A stretch of 64,000 nucleotides of DNA from Candidatus Nitronauta litoralis (GCA_015698285.1 CP048685.1:620001-684000); one strand, 5' to 3'; shown: positions 1 through 8,994, counted from the first letter of the stretch. Notes: generated from the letters alone by a model not told the origin. Made by a program: numbers and translations.

Positions 1-105
1 ACTTTCGACTTGAAAAGGACGACCGACAGTGATGTTCAAATCGGAAATATTTCCGTGAGCCTCCAGCATGCTTGTCAGAATGTGGTCGATCTCAGCTTTT
101 CGCAT
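1..105 (-). CDS. PilT/PilU-like type IV pilus ATPase, N-terminal fragment
   Basis: The ATG lies at 105 and the gene runs off the left edge, leaving 35 codons. The visible peptide begins MRKAEIDHILTSMLEAHGN and continues into SDLNITVGRPFQVE, the N-terminal fold of PilT-class secretion ATPases (compare SDLHLVSGSQPVLR in the neighbour). It lies 53 bp downstream of pilT on the same strand, so it is probably a second retraction-type ATPase (PilU or a PilT paralogue) in the same operon. The Walker motifs fall outside the window, so the exact subfamily cannot be decided. Confidence 0.75.
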   Translation of the reverse strand, partial: MRKAEIDHILTSMLEAHGNISDLNITVGRPFQVES

Positions 106-158
106 TCTTGTCTGGTCCTGTTATCGTGCCCATTTCTATTCCTGAAAACTGAATCAGC

Positions 159-1232
159 CTAGATGAACTCCGGCGGCGTTTTCAGATACTGAACAAACCG
201 TTCCTTGACGATAGACTTGTCATAAGCATCTTCCGGACTGATCTTCTTGGCCTGCAAGGCCTCAAGAATGGCATCATCCAGAGATTGCATCCCGTATTTT
301 TTCCCCGTCTGGATCACCGACGGAATCTGGAAAGTTTTTCCCTCGCGAATGAGATTCGATGTCGCCGGGGTCACGACCAGAACCTCGAGAACAGCCATTC
401 GGCCCTTTTTATCGATCCGCTTGAAAAGGTTCTGCGCAACAACACCTTTCAAACTTTCAGAAAGAGTTGTTCGAATCTGGGCTTGCTGGTTTGCCGGGAA
501 AACGTCGATCACGCGATCCACGGTTTTGGCTGCACTCTGCGTATGCAAGGTACCAAACACCAGATGCCCCGTAGACGCTGCTTCAAGGGCGAGCTCAATG
601 GTTTCCAGGTCACGCATCTCACCCACCAGAATGATGTCAGGATCTTCACGTAACGCCCCACGCAAGGCAGCCTTAAAACTTTTAGTGTGAATTCCAACCT
701 CACGATGGTTGACGACGCAGCTTTGGCTTTTGTGAACAAATTCCACCGGATCTTCAACGGTGATGATATGACTCTTTTTATTTTTATTCACATAATCCAT
801 CATCGCAGCAAGAGTAGTGGACTTACCGGAACCTGTTGGGCCGGTCACCAATACCATTCCCTTGTGCAACATGGAAAGCTTGGTTAAGACTGGCGGCAGA
901 CCTAATTGCTCTGCTGTTAGAATTTCACTGGGAATTTCACGAAAGACTGCGCCCACTCCCCACTTCTGCATGAAATAGTTTGCGCGATAACGGGCAAGAC
1001 CGGGTATCTCATAGGCAAAATCGATGTCACCACATTCTTCAAAAACTTTGATTTTATCTTCCGGCGCAATTTCATACAACATGGCCTTCAATTCGTCATT
1101 CTCAAGAACTTTGAACTTTACGCGCTCCATATCACCGTGAACCCGGAGCACCGGCTGGGATCCCGATACAAGATGCAAGTCGGAAGCCCCCTGTTCATTC
1201 ATTAACTTAAAAAAGGCATCAATTTTGGCCAT
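159..1232 (-). CDS. pilT: Type IV pilus retraction ATPase PilT
   Basis: A 357-residue protein of typical PilT length. It is a hexameric cytoplasmic motor that powers pilus depolymerisation for twitching motility. The N-terminal PAS-like domain contains ASDLHLVSG (residues 16-24). Walker A GPTGSGKS is at 131-138, the Asp box ITVEDPVEF near 157-165, Walker B DPDIILVGEMRD near 197-208 and the His box TGHLVFGTLHT near 221-231. It starts 4 bp after the rodZ-like gene, so the two are probably cotranscribed. No pilin or pilB is in the window. PilT is far more likely than a GspE/PilB-type assembly ATPase because of the short length and the GEMRDLETI sequence. Confidence 0.95.
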   Translation of the reverse strand: MAKIDAFFKLMNEQGASDLHLVSGSQPVLRVHGDMERVKFKVLENDELKAMLYEIAPEDKIKVFEECGDIDFAYEIPGLARYRANYFMQKWGVGAVFREIPSEILTAEQLGLPPVLTKLSMLHKGMVLVTGPTGSGKSTTLAAMMDYVNKNKKSHIITVEDPVEFVHKSQSCVVNHREVGIHTKSFKAALRGALREDPDIILVGEMRDLETIELALEAASTGHLVFGTLHTQSAAKTVDRVIDVFPANQQAQIRTTLSESLKGVVAQNLFKRIDKKGRMAVLEVLVVTPATSNLIREGKTFQIPSVIQTGKKYGMQSLDDAILEALQAKKISPEDAYDKSIVKERFVQYLKTPPEFI

Positions 1233-1236
1233 GAGT

Positions 1237-2271
1237 TCACTCGATCAGTTTTAAGTTCACCTTAAAGTTCCGCACCACATTGTCTGGAGTGGTGGGTAGC
1301 GCCACTTCTTTTCCATTGAGTTTCAGTTCAGTCCCTCGACGGTTACCAATAGTTATCACCATTTCTTCATTCCCCTCAAATTCCTTTACCTCGCCAGCAG
1401 GCAAAATGAAATCGCGTTCAGCGTTTCCATCTACCGCCATGTTAAACCAGGCGTTTTCCGAAACACGGATTTTCAACCTGAGTTTGGCTTCCTTTTCCTG
1501 AGGGGCTGGCGATGAACCGCTATCCCCCTGAACTTGTTGGGCTTTTTGGTTTTCTATTATAGCACTATTTTCTTTTTCGGCTACCGGTTTTTGAGAATCG
1601 TCTTCAGTCTGTGCGGGTTTCGGTTTGTTGGAAACCGAATCTGATGTTCCTCTTTCCGGTTTTACTTCGGCAGGTTTTTCCGTTTTTTCACCTTCCCCGG
1701 CTTCCACTGGCTTCTTTGATTGAAGGGAACCCGACTCACTTGAGCCCGGTTTCGCTGATACCGTCTTTTCCGAAGACCCGGGTTCTTTCTCTTTTTTCAA
1801 AGTTCCCGCAGGTGGAGCCGCAGGCCTGTCTTTAGATTTCGAGGACCGCGTTGTCTGTTGGATACTGCTGGTTTTTTTGGGAGCTTCTTTTGGAGGATTT
1901 TTAAAAAGATACCAGACAGCAAACAGGATGAACAGAACCAGAAAACCACCGACGATTGTATTAACCAGAAATACCTGTTTGTGGTTTTCGCTATTGTTTT
2001 CTTTTTCTGCCTGCTGACGGGTTTCCAATCTCTCCTTACCAACAGTATCGTCATAGGCACTTATCAGCTCCGGGAGATTGGCGCCTATGGCACGTCCGTA
2101 CGACCTGATAAAACCTTTGATAAAGACTTCACCGGGAAGTTCGTCGAAAGAGTTGGTCTCGAGAGCCTTTAAATAACGGAGGTGTATTTTGGTGATGGAA
2201 GCGATTTCATCCAGAGAGATACCGCGCAGTTCACGCTGGTGCTTGAGGTGAGATCCAAAATCATCTGCCAT
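1237..2271 (-). CDS. rodZ: RodZ-like HTH/transmembrane/DUF4115 protein
   Basis: A 344-residue bitopic membrane protein. Residues about 5-70 form a Cro/CI-type HTH (LKHQRELRGISLDEIASITK) of the kind that binds MreB in RodZ. A single TM segment, FLVNTIVGGFLVLFILFAVWY, lies near 101-121. A long Ser/Pro/Glu/Lys-rich periplasmic linker follows, then a C-terminal DUF4115-like beta domain (LKIRVSENAWFNM onward). RodZ links MreB to the elongasome and cell shape. The start overlaps the end of the upstream TPR gene by 11 bp. The pilF-rodZ gene order is also known from gamma-proteobacteria. The linker is low-complexity, so homology there will be weak. Confidence 0.85.
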   Translation of the reverse strand: MADDFGSHLKHQRELRGISLDEIASITKIHLRYLKALETNSFDELPGEVFIKGFIRSYGRAIGANLPELISAYDDTVGKERLETRQQAEKENNSENHKQVFLVNTIVGGFLVLFILFAVWYLFKNPPKEAPKKTSSIQQTTRSSKSKDRPAAPPAGTLKKEKEPGSSEKTVSAKPGSSESGSLQSKKPVEAGEGEKTEKPAEVKPERGTSDSVSNKPKPAQTEDDSQKPVAEKENSAIIENQKAQQVQGDSGSSPAPQEKEAKLRLKIRVSENAWFNMAVDGNAERDFILPAGEVKEFEGNEEMVITIGNRRGTELKLNGKEVALPTTPDNVVRNFKVNLKLIE

Positions 2272-3064
2272 TTTTTGGTCCCGGCGGCATCAATTCCAGA
2301 TATTTACGCGAGGATTTGGACATTTCGCTTAAGGGGTCGAGACGAATCACCTTGTTAAAAGAATCTCTCGCCTTCCCAAAATCCCTTTTCTTCAGGTAAA
2401 GCTGGGCCAATTCGTAATGAGCCCGGGCCGACTTAGGCTTAACCTCAAGTGCTTTTTCCAAAGATTCCTGAGCCAGGTCAAACAGTTCATTATCTCGGTA
2501 AGCCCGCGCCAGGTTCAAACGGATCTGATGGTTTTCTTTTATCTTTAGAGCCTCCTGCCACTTTTGCTCTGCATCACTGAATTTGCCCTGGGCATAATAG
2601 GTAACTGCCAACCAGTTATAAAGTTCATGAGGTTGAGAAAGGCCAGGTCTGGAAATTGCGTCTTCAAGGTAGATCTGTGCATTTGTCCAATCTCCACGCT
2701 GCATATACAATCGCCCAAGTTGACGATAACCGTCTGTCAATTGCGGATTGATTTTTATAGACTCTTTGTAGTGTTTTTCCGCTTCATCCAGCTTTTCTTG
2801 AAAAAACAGAGCATTGGCCAGTGTCATCTGATAAAGGGTTTCCTCGGGATCCCATTTTACCGCTTCGCGCAATTTGGCCGTCATCTCGTCATACATCTTC
2901 AGAGACTGTAAACTTATAGCCTCTTCATAACTTTTTCTAGCCAGGTCCTGACTTTCCTCCCTGTCAGGCGTGGAAGAACATCCGGTTAATAAGAGAGCCA
3001 GAAACAGCACTCCTGTCAGGCCAATCCTGGAAATGTAGCCAAAAATGTTACGGTGGGGTCCCAT
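2261..3064 (-). CDS. TPR lipoprotein, PilF/PilW-like
   Basis: A 267-residue protein with an N-terminal lipoprotein signal (hydrophobic stretch ending LLTGC, Cys near residue 29). It then has about five TPR units, for example DEAEKHYKESIKINPQ and ARAHYELAQLYLKK. This is the architecture of PilF/PilW, the outer-membrane pilotin that helps PilQ secretin assembly. It is the first gene of the minus-strand run leading to rodZ and pilT, which supports a pilus role. TPR lipoproteins are common, so the PilF assignment rests largely on context. Confidence 0.7.
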   Translation of the reverse strand: MGPHRNIFGYISRIGLTGVLFLALLLTGCSSTPDREESQDLARKSYEEAISLQSLKMYDEMTAKLREAVKWDPEETLYQMTLANALFFQEKLDEAEKHYKESIKINPQLTDGYRQLGRLYMQRGDWTNAQIYLEDAISRPGLSQPHELYNWLAVTYYAQGKFSDAEQKWQEALKIKENHQIRLNLARAYRDNELFDLAQESLEKALEVKPKSARAHYELAQLYLKKRDFGKARDSFNKVIRLDPLSEMSKSSRKYLELMPPGPKNGR

Positions 3065-3395
3065 GTGACTCCTTATCGGGAGTGGCTCGAATAAAATTAG
3101 ACCAATTATATCAAAAGGTTAATTTAATACAAGCAAGACCCCGTTCAGCCCTTTTTTAATGTAAAAAAACTTCTTCAATACCCCTATTTTTTTCTAAAGA
3201 TTTCACCCCAATCATCCGATAAATCAGGTGCCCATAATTTTACTTTGACCCCCATTTGGGGTATTCGCGGCAAAATTATTGGAAAAAGTTTTTGTGCTTC
3301 TGGTTATATTTGTCACTTTTTAAACGACATCTAGCCTCGGGCCAACTACCAGAACTAGAGCTTTATGGAACGACAAGCCTTCGTAGTTCCCTTGT

Positions 3396-3424
3396 TTGAC
3401 AGGGTAAAATCGTTCCCTTAGAAT
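3396..3424 (+). promoter_or_regulatory. Near-consensus sigma-70 promoter for the twin secreted proteins
   Basis: TTGACA at 3396-3401, a 17 bp spacer and TAGAAT at 3419-3424. Transcription would begin near 3431, leaving a leader of about 120 nt before the ATG at 3553. The leader contains an extra AGGAGG-like site near 3460 with no convincing ORF behind it. The rest of 3065-3395 shows only short AT-rich sequence and a weak inverted repeat (GGAAC...GTTCC, 3367-3390). Confidence 0.7.
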
Positions 3425-3552
3425 AAATTTAACCATACAAAACAGGTTTATATTTCGAAAGGAGGTTGCCTGGCTAACTCATTGATTTACAAACTGCGAA
3501 CACTCTCCCCGGCAGGATTGGGGAAAAGGCATATATAAAGGAGAGAACAACA

Positions 3553-4197
3553 ATGAATAAACAACGGGTCTTCCGATACATTGCGGCGTTGGCCGTTCTG
3601 ACCTCCCTGGTTGTGGGAGCAGGACCCGCCTATGCCCAAAGCATCAATACCCTGTCTTCCGAGGTGGACAATGCCAGCCAGGTTGTAGTTCCCTTTTGGC
3701 AGGCGCAGCCTGGATCGGCCGGATTAACTTATACGTTTGTGGCCATCACTCACCCCTCTCTTGCAGGCATGAGCTCGCAAATCGGGGTGACGGCAACAGC
3801 TTATCTCGGAACCGGATCGACCACCAATACCTACGGTACATCGACCGATTTCACAGTCAGCGCGGGTACTACGCATCGCCTCTTTATCATCGGTACGCCA
3901 CAAACCAGTGGTGCATTTCCGGGTATCAACAGTCTTATTAATACCGACTCTACTGTATCCGGTATCATTGGGACCGATAACCCAGGTACCGGTTATTTAC
4001 GTTTTGATCCCATCGCCTCCAACCCTAAAACGAATTCGGGAAGCGGCTTTCAGGATATCACCATGCTCTCTTACTGGGGTGCAGTGGTTTTTGAAGGAAG
4101 CAATACCGGATTCGCCATGGAATTCATCGGCGATGCAACAGACTCCTCTTCTCATCCGGATATGACCTCTGGTCGTTTTCCATCCGGTGTTAATTAG
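3553..4197 (+). CDS. Secreted hypothetical protein, paralogue 1
   Basis: A 214-residue exported protein of no family I recognise. A signal peptide of about 28 residues ends at AYAQ. The mature part is rich in Ser, Thr, Gly and Asn and is predicted to be beta. The first segment contains VVPFWQAQPGSAGLTYTFVAITHPSL and the end contains SYWGAVVFEGSNTGFAMEFI. The same blocks recur in the next gene (FTHPSL, GAGETHKLFI versus SAGTTHRLFI, SMWGVIFHE, GFAMEFIGD). There is a good ribosome site (AAGGAGAG) 7 nt upstream. It shares a promoter with the paralogue and is probably abundant given promoter strength. No Cys, so no disulfides. Confidence 0.8.
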   Translation: MNKQRVFRYIAALAVLTSLVVGAGPAYAQSINTLSSEVDNASQVVVPFWQAQPGSAGLTYTFVAITHPSLAGMSSQIGVTATAYLGTGSTTNTYGTSTDFTVSAGTTHRLFIIGTPQTSGAFPGINSLINTDSTVSGIIGTDNPGTGYLRFDPIASNPKTNSGSGFQDITMLSYWGAVVFEGSNTGFAMEFIGDATDSSSHPDMTSGRFPSGVN

Positions 4198-4253
4198 CGG
4201 TGTCCAATGCAGCTGAACAATCCATGTTTAGGAAACAATAAGGAGAACAACTC

Positions 4254-4886
4254 ATGAAAAAGATTGTATTGACATGGTTGGTCGGCCTGGTGGCGTGGGC
4301 AGCGTTTGTTCCAACATCCATGGCTCAGACCATTGACCGAAGCCGTGTCGCCGTGTCGCCGTTCGCACAGATTGTGCCGCCGACCGGTGGAAATGGCTCG
4401 TTTTACACGTTTCTTGCTTTTACACATCCGTCGCTTTCTACTGCGGTTTCCCAGATTGAAATTACGGTTTCAATGGAAGGACCTACAGATGCCAATTTTG
4501 AACCTTCCGGAGACCGTTCGGAGACCTTCACTATTGGCGCGGGTGAAACCCATAAACTGTTCATCGTGGCAACCAACCATCCGGTGATCAACCCAACTTC
4601 CAACGCTGCCAGCTTTGGTTCGCGGGATCACTTCATTGCCACGTCAGCATCTTCAGCGCCTTCCGGAAATATCCGGGTGTTGACCACCAACACAACACCA
4701 ACGGTGGCCAGCTCTGGCAAATTCAACAACCTGAACCAGATCTCCATGTGGGGTGTTATTTTCCACGAGGCGAATGGAGCAGGTTTTGCCATGGAGTTTA
4801 TCGGCGACATGCACGACTCGACGGTACTCCCAGATGGCAACGGCAGTAACGCAGTGAGCCTGACCACAGGTCGGGGTATCAACTGA
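4254..4886 (+). CDS. Secreted hypothetical protein, paralogue 2
   Basis: A 210-residue exported protein, clearly a diverged tandem copy of the upstream gene. The signal peptide ends MAQ near residue 25, followed by PFAQIVPPTGGNGSFYTFLA and the shared blocks THPSLS, GETHKLFI, GFAMEFIGD and a C-terminal TTGRGIN (TSGRFPSGVN in copy 1). AAGGAGAAC lies 6 nt before the ATG. A strong terminator follows 23 bp after the stop, closing a two-gene operon. Function unknown; a surface or periplasmic structural role is only a guess. Confidence 0.8.
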   Translation: MKKIVLTWLVGLVAWAAFVPTSMAQTIDRSRVAVSPFAQIVPPTGGNGSFYTFLAFTHPSLSTAVSQIEITVSMEGPTDANFEPSGDRSETFTIGAGETHKLFIVATNHPVINPTSNAASFGSRDHFIATSASSAPSGNIRVLTTNTTPTVASSGKFNNLNQISMWGVIFHEANGAGFAMEFIGDMHDSTVLPDGNGSNAVSLTTGRGIN

Positions 4887-4909
4887 TTGCCGCTTAAAAG
4901 GTTTTCCAG

Positions 4910-4940
4910 GGCCGGTCCTTCGGGACCGGCCTTTTTTTTT
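4910..4940 (+). terminator. Rho-independent terminator of the twin-paralogue operon
   Basis: A perfect 9 bp stem GGCCGGTCC / GGACCGGCC around a TTCG tetraloop (4919-4922), followed by nine T residues. Confidence 0.95.
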
Positions 4941-5023
4941 AGCCTGAACCCCGTTACCCTGTAATCAGCATCACAATTTATTTTTGACTAAAGAGGTTTC
5001 CCCGTTTTTCCGAAAAAGAACAT

Positions 5024-5872
5024 ATGAAGCTGCGCTTTGCCATTTTCATTTTAATCTTTGCCCTGTTTCCTGCCTGTTCATCACAGGAACGGACCGTAGA
5101 TGTCAACGCGTCCAATGAGCATTTCCGCCTGGGCATTGAGTTTGCCCAGTACCGGCTATACCAGAACTCTCTTGAAGAATTTGATCTCGCCATCAAAACC
5201 AATCCCGATAACGTCGAAGCGTATAACAAAAAGGGATTGGTGCTGTTTGGCATGAAGGAATATGAAAAAGCTGCCCGTTTGTTTCAGGAAGTGATCCAGC
5301 GATCCCCAAAGCATTTACAAGCGCATATCAATCTTGGTATGACGCACTTTTCGAGCGGAGACCTCAACAAGGCAGAAAAGCTTTGGGAACAAGCGATAGC
5401 ACTCACACCTGAAGACAACGACTCCAAAGCACACAACAATCTGGCCAACCTGTACAAACATCAAAACCGTTTAGACGAAGCTGTAAAAGCATATCAAGTG
5501 GCATTAAAACTGGAACCACAAAACACACTCTACCTGAATAACCTTGCGGACACTTATCGTAAAAGCGGGGACCTCAACAAAGCTGAAAACCTGCTAAACC
5601 AAAGTCTCGGCCTGAATCCCAACGGCATGCTCACCCATTTTCATCTTGGGCTTCTCTACCGGGATCAAAATAAATGGGAAGAGGCCGTTGCGGCATTGAA
5701 AAAATCCGGACAGGTCAATCCTTTTCAGGGCGAAACGTTCTTCCAACTGGCAGAAGCTCAATTACAGATAAAAGATAGAAAATCCGCCATAGAATCTCTT
5801 CAGCAAGCAGTCAAGATCAATCCTTCCAACAAAAAATATCAGGACCGCCTCAACACCATCCGCAGTTCCTGA
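5024..5872 (+). CDS. TPR lipoprotein
   Basis: A 282-residue protein. The N-terminus MKLRFAIFILIFALFPACSS carries a lipobox (FPAC, Cys 18). The body is about seven TPR repeats (NPDNVEAYNKKGLVLFGMKE, SPKHLQAHINLGMTHFSSGD, NPNGMLTHFHLGLLYRDQNK and others), ending NPSNKKYQDRLNTI. It is presumably anchored in a membrane facing the periplasm and acts as a protein-protein scaffold. It stands alone behind a terminator and converges on the channel gene. No specific partner can be named. Confidence 0.85.
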   Translation: MKLRFAIFILIFALFPACSSQERTVDVNASNEHFRLGIEFAQYRLYQNSLEEFDLAIKTNPDNVEAYNKKGLVLFGMKEYEKAARLFQEVIQRSPKHLQAHINLGMTHFSSGDLNKAEKLWEQAIALTPEDNDSKAHNNLANLYKHQNRLDEAVKAYQVALKLEPQNTLYLNNLADTYRKSGDLNKAENLLNQSLGLNPNGMLTHFHLGLLYRDQNKWEEAVAALKKSGQVNPFQGETFFQLAEAQLQIKDRKSAIESLQQAVKINPSNKKYQDRLNTIRSS

Positions 5873-5955
5873 TTTTCTGCCTCACAAAGCAACCCTTCCG
5901 GCAATTCTAATTATAATAACGGCAGACACAAAAACAGCTGTATCAGCAACTCCGT

Positions 5956-7083
5956 TCATTTTAACGCACCACGAGACATCAGAGTTTCTGCGTAATCGAC
6001 TACATTCAATAGATCTAACAAATTATCCCTGCAAAAATTAAAATTCCAGTCCGGGTTTCGGGTGCGCCAATCCAGAAAGAATAAATTTTCATCGCCTTTC
6101 ATTTTCGAAATAGTGATTAAATGGTCGGATGTCTGCCAACATTGGAAACTCTTCCCATCTCCCACTGAACTATCAATCTGAGCCTCGATAAAGTTTTGCC
6201 CTAAAAACTTCCGGATAACCTCGACAGAGTTTTTCCATGATGCACCTTGCAACTGGACATCAAACATCCATTGCTTGATCCCGGTTTCCCTATCGACCCC
6301 AGACCGGGGACCTCCGGTTTTTGCCGCCATCTTTTTTTTGTTTCTTCGTTCTTCCAGTTCCTCCAGATACGCACCACCAATCAACCCGGCCGGCAAAGCG
6401 AACAATCCAATTCCCAGAATAGCGATCATGGCTCCAAGGATTTTCCCCATGAAAGTTATCGGGTAAACATCTCCGTAACCTACCGTAGTGAGTGTCACCA
6501 CACCCCACCACATGGTAGCGGGAATGCTGGAGAAGGCTCCCGGCTGTACTTCGTGCTCAAGAAAGTACATGGATGAAGAGGCAATCACCAACAGCAACGC
6601 CAGGAGAAAACCGACACAAATCAGTTCCTCCATTTTTCTATGGAGGACCCGCTTCAAACCTGACAAGGCAAAAGAGTAACGCGCCAGTTTTAATATCCTA
6701 AATAAACGGAACAAACGAACCGCCCGGACAAACCGGAAATCTCCGCCTATAAAAGGCAAATAAAAGGGAAGGATCGCCAGCAGGTCCACCAGGCCGTAGA
6801 ACGACGTCATGTATTTGAACCTGCTTTTAATCGAGCCTTCAGTTTCAGGGTTTTCAACCGAAACCCAGATCCTCAAAACATACTCGACGGAAAATATGAC
6901 CATCGATACCCATTCAAACGTTTTGAAAAATACCGGGCTCAACCTGTAGATCGGTTCCACTGTTTCCAGAATCAAAGCGAATATATTGAGGACGATCAAC
7001 GTAAGGATAAAGATATCGAAACCACGACTCACCCGGTCGCCCTCGGAAACCTCCAGGATCTCAAACACACGTTTTCTCAACAT
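5956..7083 (-). CDS. Voltage-gated-type potassium channel (Kv family, six TM)
   Basis: A 375-residue inner-membrane channel. Helices S1-S6 occupy roughly residues 15-235. S4 carries regularly spaced Arg (VRAVRLFRLFRILKLARYS), and the pore has selectivity filter TLTTVGYGDVYP, the K+ signature. A cytoplasmic tail of about 135 residues (containing WMFDVQLQGASWKNSVEVIR) matches no regulatory domain I recognise: it is not a clear RCK or cNMP domain. I chose the ATG at 7083 because AAGGGAAG precedes it; an in-frame TTG at 7122 would add 13 residues. It is likely to set membrane potential or conduct K+. Confidence 0.88.
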   Translation of the reverse strand: MLRKRVFEILEVSEGDRVSRGFDIFILTLIVLNIFALILETVEPIYRLSPVFFKTFEWVSMVIFSVEYVLRIWVSVENPETEGSIKSRFKYMTSFYGLVDLLAILPFYLPFIGGDFRFVRAVRLFRLFRILKLARYSFALSGLKRVLHRKMEELICVGFLLALLLVIASSSMYFLEHEVQPGAFSSIPATMWWGVVTLTTVGYGDVYPITFMGKILGAMIAILGIGLFALPAGLIGGAYLEELEERRNKKKMAAKTGGPRSGVDRETGIKQWMFDVQLQGASWKNSVEVIRKFLGQNFIEAQIDSSVGDGKSFQCWQTSDHLITISKMKGDENLFFLDWRTRNPDWNFNFCRDNLLDLLNVVDYAETLMSRGALK

Positions 7084-7245
7084 CTTTCTTCCCTTCAAAT
7101 TAGTTGACCAGACAGGCGACAACCCACTCGGATTGATTCAATCCCTTTAAAATACGCTTCGCTTTCAAATTTTGATTATTTATTTCAATTCCTATAAAAT
7201 ATCCCAGATCCAAAACAAAAACACTTAAAAAAAATAGGCCTCTTT

Positions 7246-8604
7246 ATGAGCAATGGTCTTCAAATCACTATTTTAGTTCTTATTCCATCCGTTTTTTTAG
7301 TTATTTATTTTGGAAGAAAAATAATTTCGCGCCTAAAAAATGAGGTGGAAGAAACTTCTCGTGCACTCAGAGAAAAGTCCAAGTTAGCAACCCACCTTCA
7401 AATTAAATACAAGAATATTATTAATATGGACCAAGAAGTTCTGAAAAGAAAAAAACTGGCTATCCAATACAACAAAAGAATTCTAGAACTTAAAGAGGAT
7501 TTTGAAAAAAAGAAAGACGTCTATCAAAAGCTTCAAAGAACCATTCTAGAGATTGAAGACAATATTGAAATGAATAGCTTCGGTCTATACAAACCCCATT
7601 ATGACTTTGAAACATCTGAAGAATATAAAATTGAAATGTCAAATATCAGGACAAAACAAAAGGAAATGATCAAAGACGGAGTTGCTATTTCCTGCTCAAC
7701 AGAATGGACCCTAGAAGGAAGTAAAAAAGAAGGGGCCAAAATGACTAAAAGGAATATGAAGTTGATGATTAGGGCCTTTAATAATGAATGTGACTCGGCA
7801 GTTTTAAAAGTCAAATGGAACAATGCCTCCCAACTGGAAAACAGGATTATTAAATCATACGAAATAATAAATGAACTTGGAAAACCCAACAAAATCACAA
7901 TCCAAGACAAGTACCTAAAATTAAAGCTTGCCGAGCTAAGGCTAACCCGGGAACTTCAACAAAAGATATTTGATGAGAAGGAAGAACAAAAACGGATAAA
8001 AGCCGAAATGAGAGAGGAGCAGAAAGCAATTCGGGAATTTGAAAACATGCAAAAAAAAGCAGAAAAAGAAGAAGCCCAATACCAAGATGCTTTGGATAAA
8101 GCGCGTGCCGAACTGCAGACAGCACATGGGGAGGAAGCGAAAATTTTCGAAGAAAAAATAAAACGGCTTGAGGAACAACTAAATGAAGCTCACTCTAATA
8201 AGGAACGTGCAATTTCAAGGGCTCAACAAACTAAAAGCGGCCATGTCTATGTCATCTCTAATTTAGGGTCCTTTGGAAACGAAGTCTTTAAAATAGGCAT
8301 GACACGAAGACTAGACCCACTGGACCGTGTGAAAGAGTTGGGAGACGCATCGGTACCTTTTTCTTTTGATATTCACGCTATGATATTTTCAGAAAATGCT
8401 CCAAAACTTGAAGCCGACTTACATCGCGAATTTGACGAAAAACGCGTAAATAAAGTTAACTTTAGAAAAGAATTTTTTAATATCACATTAAAGGAAATTG
8501 AGCAAAAAGTGAAAAACTTACATGGAGAAATTGAATTCACCAAACTTGCAGAAGCGAGAGAATATCGAGAAACGATAAATCTACTACAAGTTTCAAAAAA
8601 ATAG
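7246..8604 (+). CDS. DUF4041 / T5orf172 (GIY-YIG superfamily) protein with N-terminal membrane anchor
   Basis: A 452-residue protein. A TM segment (ITILVLIPSVFLVIYF) is at about 8-23, followed by coiled coil to about 110. A DUF4041-like region lies at about 120-260 (MIKDGVAISCSTEWTLEGS, MIRAFNNECDSAVLKV). A second charged coiled coil runs at 240-325. The C-terminal T5orf172/MUG113 nuclease-like domain is at about 331-430 (GHVYVISNLGSFGNEVFKIG, then ADLHREFDEKRVNKVNFRKE). This architecture is known from phages, prophages and scattered bacteria; function is unproven, with DNA cleavage or defence possible. Codon use is markedly A/T-rich compared with neighbours, which suggests acquisition. It stands alone with no phage genes beside it. 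Confidence 0.82.
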   Translation: MSNGLQITILVLIPSVFLVIYFGRKIISRLKNEVEETSRALREKSKLATHLQIKYKNIINMDQEVLKRKKLAIQYNKRILELKEDFEKKKDVYQKLQRTILEIEDNIEMNSFGLYKPHYDFETSEEYKIEMSNIRTKQKEMIKDGVAISCSTEWTLEGSKKEGAKMTKRNMKLMIRAFNNECDSAVLKVKWNNASQLENRIIKSYEIINELGKPNKITIQDKYLKLKLAELRLTRELQQKIFDEKEEQKRIKAEMREEQKAIREFENMQKKAEKEEAQYQDALDKARAELQTAHGEEAKIFEEKIKRLEEQLNEAHSNKERAISRAQQTKSGHVYVISNLGSFGNEVFKIGMTRRLDPLDRVKELGDASVPFSFDIHAMIFSENAPKLEADLHREFDEKRVNKVNFRKEFFNITLKEIEQKVKNLHGEIEFTKLAEAREYRETINLLQVSKK

Positions 8605-8699
8605 TGGAACGCACGCCCCCCATAGAGCGGGCTACACAATATGAGTTTTTATAAGTAAACGTCCCCCTAGGTTCTCGATAGTAAAACAAACTTCTTGTC

Positions 8700-8894
8700 T
8701 TGGTATGTTGGTCCAAGGGAAATTACGGCAAGGCTATTTTGTCTTTCATGAAAGCCCTCGCGATATACGAACGGGAGAATATTCCAGAAAAAAAACAAAA
8801 ACCACCAAAAGGCATATTAGTGAAATTAATTACGCCAAAAAAAGAAATCCAAAAGGATAGACCCTGCCCGGCTGCAACTTTGATTTATTTCTAA
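8700..8894 (+). pseudogene. Degraded TPR gene fragment
   Basis: A 64-codon open stretch whose beginning reads as one TPR motif (GNYGKAILSFMKALAIYERE). The rest is Lys/Pro-rich without repeats. Its only start is TTG and no ribosome site is visible. It sits in AT-rich debris after the DUF4041 gene. It is best read as the remnant of a larger TPR gene, possibly truncated when the island arrived; chance coding is possible. Confidence 0.35.
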
Positions 8895-8923
8895 ATTGTT
8901 ATCAGGAGGAAAAATGGAGGAGG

Positions 8924-8994
8924 GGGGAGGGGCTCTGCCAAACCCCTCCCCACCCTTTGGGAGGTATGAAAGGGAACTGAGGGGGTGTTCCCTT
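8924..8994. repeat. Two adjacent G/C-rich hairpins (REP-like)
   Basis: A perfect 9 bp inverted repeat GGGGAGGGG (8924-8932) / CCCCTCCCC (8943-8951) with a 10 nt loop. It is followed at once by an 8 bp inverted repeat AAGGGAAC (8970-8977) / GTTCCCTT (8987-8994). No T-run follows either stem, so they are not ordinary terminators. They are probably a dispersed palindromic element at the right edge of the AT-rich segment. Confidence 0.6.

Noticed and set aside
3285-3305. Sigma-54 -24/-12 promoter near 3290 (TTGG...GTGC)
   Set aside because: GG-to-GC spacing is wrong.
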